From NCBI GenBank assembly GCA_903827735.1, contig CAIKJM010000581.1, positions 1 through 6,313 of the forward strand: 6,313 nt of DNA, written 5' to 3'. Under the pieces are notes generated by a model that made no database searches, was not told the DNA's origin, and worked only from the letters and a program-made list of their open reading frames with translations. Origin of the DNA: an uncultured Rhodanobacter sp. (lineage in GTDB: Bacteria > Pseudomonadota > Gammaproteobacteria > Xanthomonadales > Rhodanobacteraceae). A program made the translations under genes and the position numbers. Below, one piece after another: positions 4,974-6,313 of this stretch; position 1 is the stretch's first letter, and every line of letters begins with the position of its first letter.

Positions 4974-6313
4974 ATGACCCAAGACGATCTTTCCCAGCAC
5001 ACCCCGTTCATGCGTCAGTACCTCGGCGCCAAGGCGGCGCATCCGGATGTGCTGCTGTTTTTCCGGATGGGTGATTTTTACGAGCTGTTTTTCGACGATG
5101 CGCGCAAGGCCGCGCGTCTGCTGGATATCACGCTGACCCAGCGCGGGCAGTCGGGCGGCGCGCCGATTCCGATGGCGGGCGTCCCGTATCACGCGGCGGA
5201 AAATTATCTGGCGCGGCTGGTGCGCCTGGGCGAGTCGGTGGCGATCTGCGAACAGATCGGCGATCCGGCGCTGGCCAAGGGCATCGTTGAGCGGAAAGTG
5301 GTGCGCATCGTCACGCCGGGCACGGTGACCGACGCCGCGCTGCTGGAGGAGCGCCGCGACAACCTGCTGCTGGCGATCGCCGGCGGCCCGCGCGACAGCT
5401 ACGGGCTGGCCTGGGTCGATCTGAGCAGCGGCCGCTTTCTGCTCAGCGAAGTGCCCAACGCCGAAGCGCTGGCCGCCGAACTGGCGCGGCTGCAGCCGGC
5501 CGAAACGCTGGTCGACGAAAACATTGCGTGGCCGAAATTCGTCGGCAACCTGCCCGGCCTGCGCAAGCGGCCGCCGTGGCATTTCGATAGCGACACGGCC
5601 AAGCGCGAGCTCAACCGGTTCTTCGGCACACGCGACCTCGGCAGCTTCGGCGCGCACGATTTACCGCTGGCCATTGCCGCTGCCGGCTGCCTGCTGGGCT
5701 ACGTCGAGGAGACGCAGAAAAGCGCGCTGCCGCATCTGTCCGGTATGGCAGTAGAAAACGCCAGCGAGACGATCGCGCTGGATGCCGCCACGCGGCGCAA
5801 TCTGGAAATCGACACCCACCCCAGCGGCCGCACCGAACACACGCTGCTCGGCGTGCTCGATGAGACCGTCACGCCGATGGGCGCGCGCTTGCTGCGCCGC
5901 TGGCTCAACCGGCCGCTGCGCTCGCGCGAGGTGCTGCGTCTGCGGCATCAGGCGCTCGGCATATTGATCGACGCCCGCCGTTATGAATCGCTGCGCGAAG
6001 CGCTGCGCGGCATCGGCGATCTGGAACGCATCCTGGCCCGCGTGGCGCTGCGCTCGGCGCGGCCGCGCGATCTATCCACGCTGCGAGACGGGCTCGCCGC
6101 AGCGCCGGTGTTGCGCGAACAGATCGCCGCGCTCGACAGCCCGCTCTTGCATACGCTCGTCGAGCGCATCGGTGACCACGCCGGCATCGCTGCAATGCTG
6201 GGCCGCGCTGTGGTCGCGCAGCCGCCGGTACTGCAGCGCGACGGCGGTGTGATTGCCGACGGCTACGACGAGGAGCTGGACGAACTGCGCCGGCTGTCCA
6301 CCCACGCCGATCA
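4974..6313 (+). CDS. mutS: DNA mismatch repair protein MutS, N-terminal 446 residues (partial, cut by right edge)
   Basis: MutS recognises mismatches and small loops in newly replicated DNA and recruits MutL to start repair. The frame is open from the ATG at 4974 to the edge. It begins MTQDDLSQHTPFMRQYL, the usual MutS start. The mismatch-binding domain is clear: FFRMGDFYELFFDDA (29-43) holds the Phe-X-Glu reading motif (F35, E37), followed by PMAGVPYHAAENYLA (66-80), AICEQIGDPA (90-99) and RKVVRIVTPGTVTD (107-120). The connector domain follows, then the core region with LDAATRRNLEI (269-279), TVTPMGARLLRRWLNRPL (298-315) and GDLERILARVALRSARPRD (348-366). The last visible stretch is PPVLQRDGGVIADGYDEELDEL (417-438). 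E. coli MutS has about 850 residues, so the rest of the clamp and lever region, the Walker ATPase and the C-terminal tetramer tail lie beyond the edge. No frameshift is seen. The start has no clear Shine-Dalgarno, but family alignment supports it. Transcription may be shared with chaA or start in the spacer. Confidence 0.98.
   Translation, partial: MTQDDLSQHTPFMRQYLGAKAAHPDVLLFFRMGDFYELFFDDARKAARLLDITLTQRGQSGGAPIPMAGVPYHAAENYLARLVRLGESVAICEQIGDPALAKGIVERKVVRIVTPGTVTDAALLEERRDNLLLAIAGGPRDSYGLAWVDLSSGRFLLSEVPNAEALAAELARLQPAETLVDENIAWPKFVGNLPGLRKRPPWHFDSDTAKRELNRFFGTRDLGSFGAHDLPLAIAAAGCLLGYVEETQKSALPHLSGMAVENASETIALDAATRRNLEIDTHPSGRTEHTLLGVLDETVTPMGARLLRRWLNRPLRSREVLRLRHQALGILIDARRYESLREALRGIGDLERILARVALRSARPRDLSTLRDGLAAAPVLREQIAALDSPLLHTLVERIGDHAGIAAMLGRAVVAQPPVLQRDGGVIADGYDEELDELRRLSTHAD

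Noticed and set aside
4845..5657. A 270-codon open frame on the minus strand opposite the 5' part of mutS.
   Set aside because: It is antisense to conserved MutS domains and has no recognisable domain of its own.

Overview
This GC-rich window (estimated by eye in the mid-60s % G+C) looks like chromosomal DNA of a gammaproteobacterium. The evidence is the order pncC-recA-recX-alaS on one strand, which matches the Escherichia coli arrangement, together with protein sequences that align by eye along their length with the gammaproteobacterial forms. A Xanthomonadales- or Nevskiales-like host is possible, but the sequence does not fix the order. I see no mobile element, phage gene, tRNA, rRNA or CRISPR array.

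Minus strand, in transcription order: pncC (NMN deamidase, 3547-3050); a 182-bp spacer holding a candidate recA promoter/operator and a leader of about 120 nt with a short tandem repeat; recA (2867-1824); a 77-bp spacer with a perfect 10-bp hairpin; recX (1746-1246), with a strong ribosome binding site; an 86-bp spacer with a small hairpin; and the 5' part of alaS (1159-1, running off the left edge at residue 386). Plus strand: chaA (3715-4821), an 11-helix cation/proton antiporter of the CaCA superfamily, then mutS (4974 to the right edge, first 446 residues).

Functionally this is a DNA-maintenance neighbourhood. RecA is the recombinase and SOS co-protease, RecX is its modulator, and MutS recognises mismatches; pncC (pyridine nucleotide salvage) and alaS (translation) are long-standing syntenic neighbours. 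chaA sits between the divergent pncC and mutS and has no obvious link to repair. The recA-recX hairpin fits the known E. coli scheme in which partial termination keeps RecX far below RecA. No lexA gene lies next to recA here.

I did not find a new biological system. All six genes belong to well-described families. The less explained material is in the spacers: a 17-bp inverted repeat over the candidate recA -10 region, a tandem repeat in the recA leader, and competing hairpins upstream of mutS.
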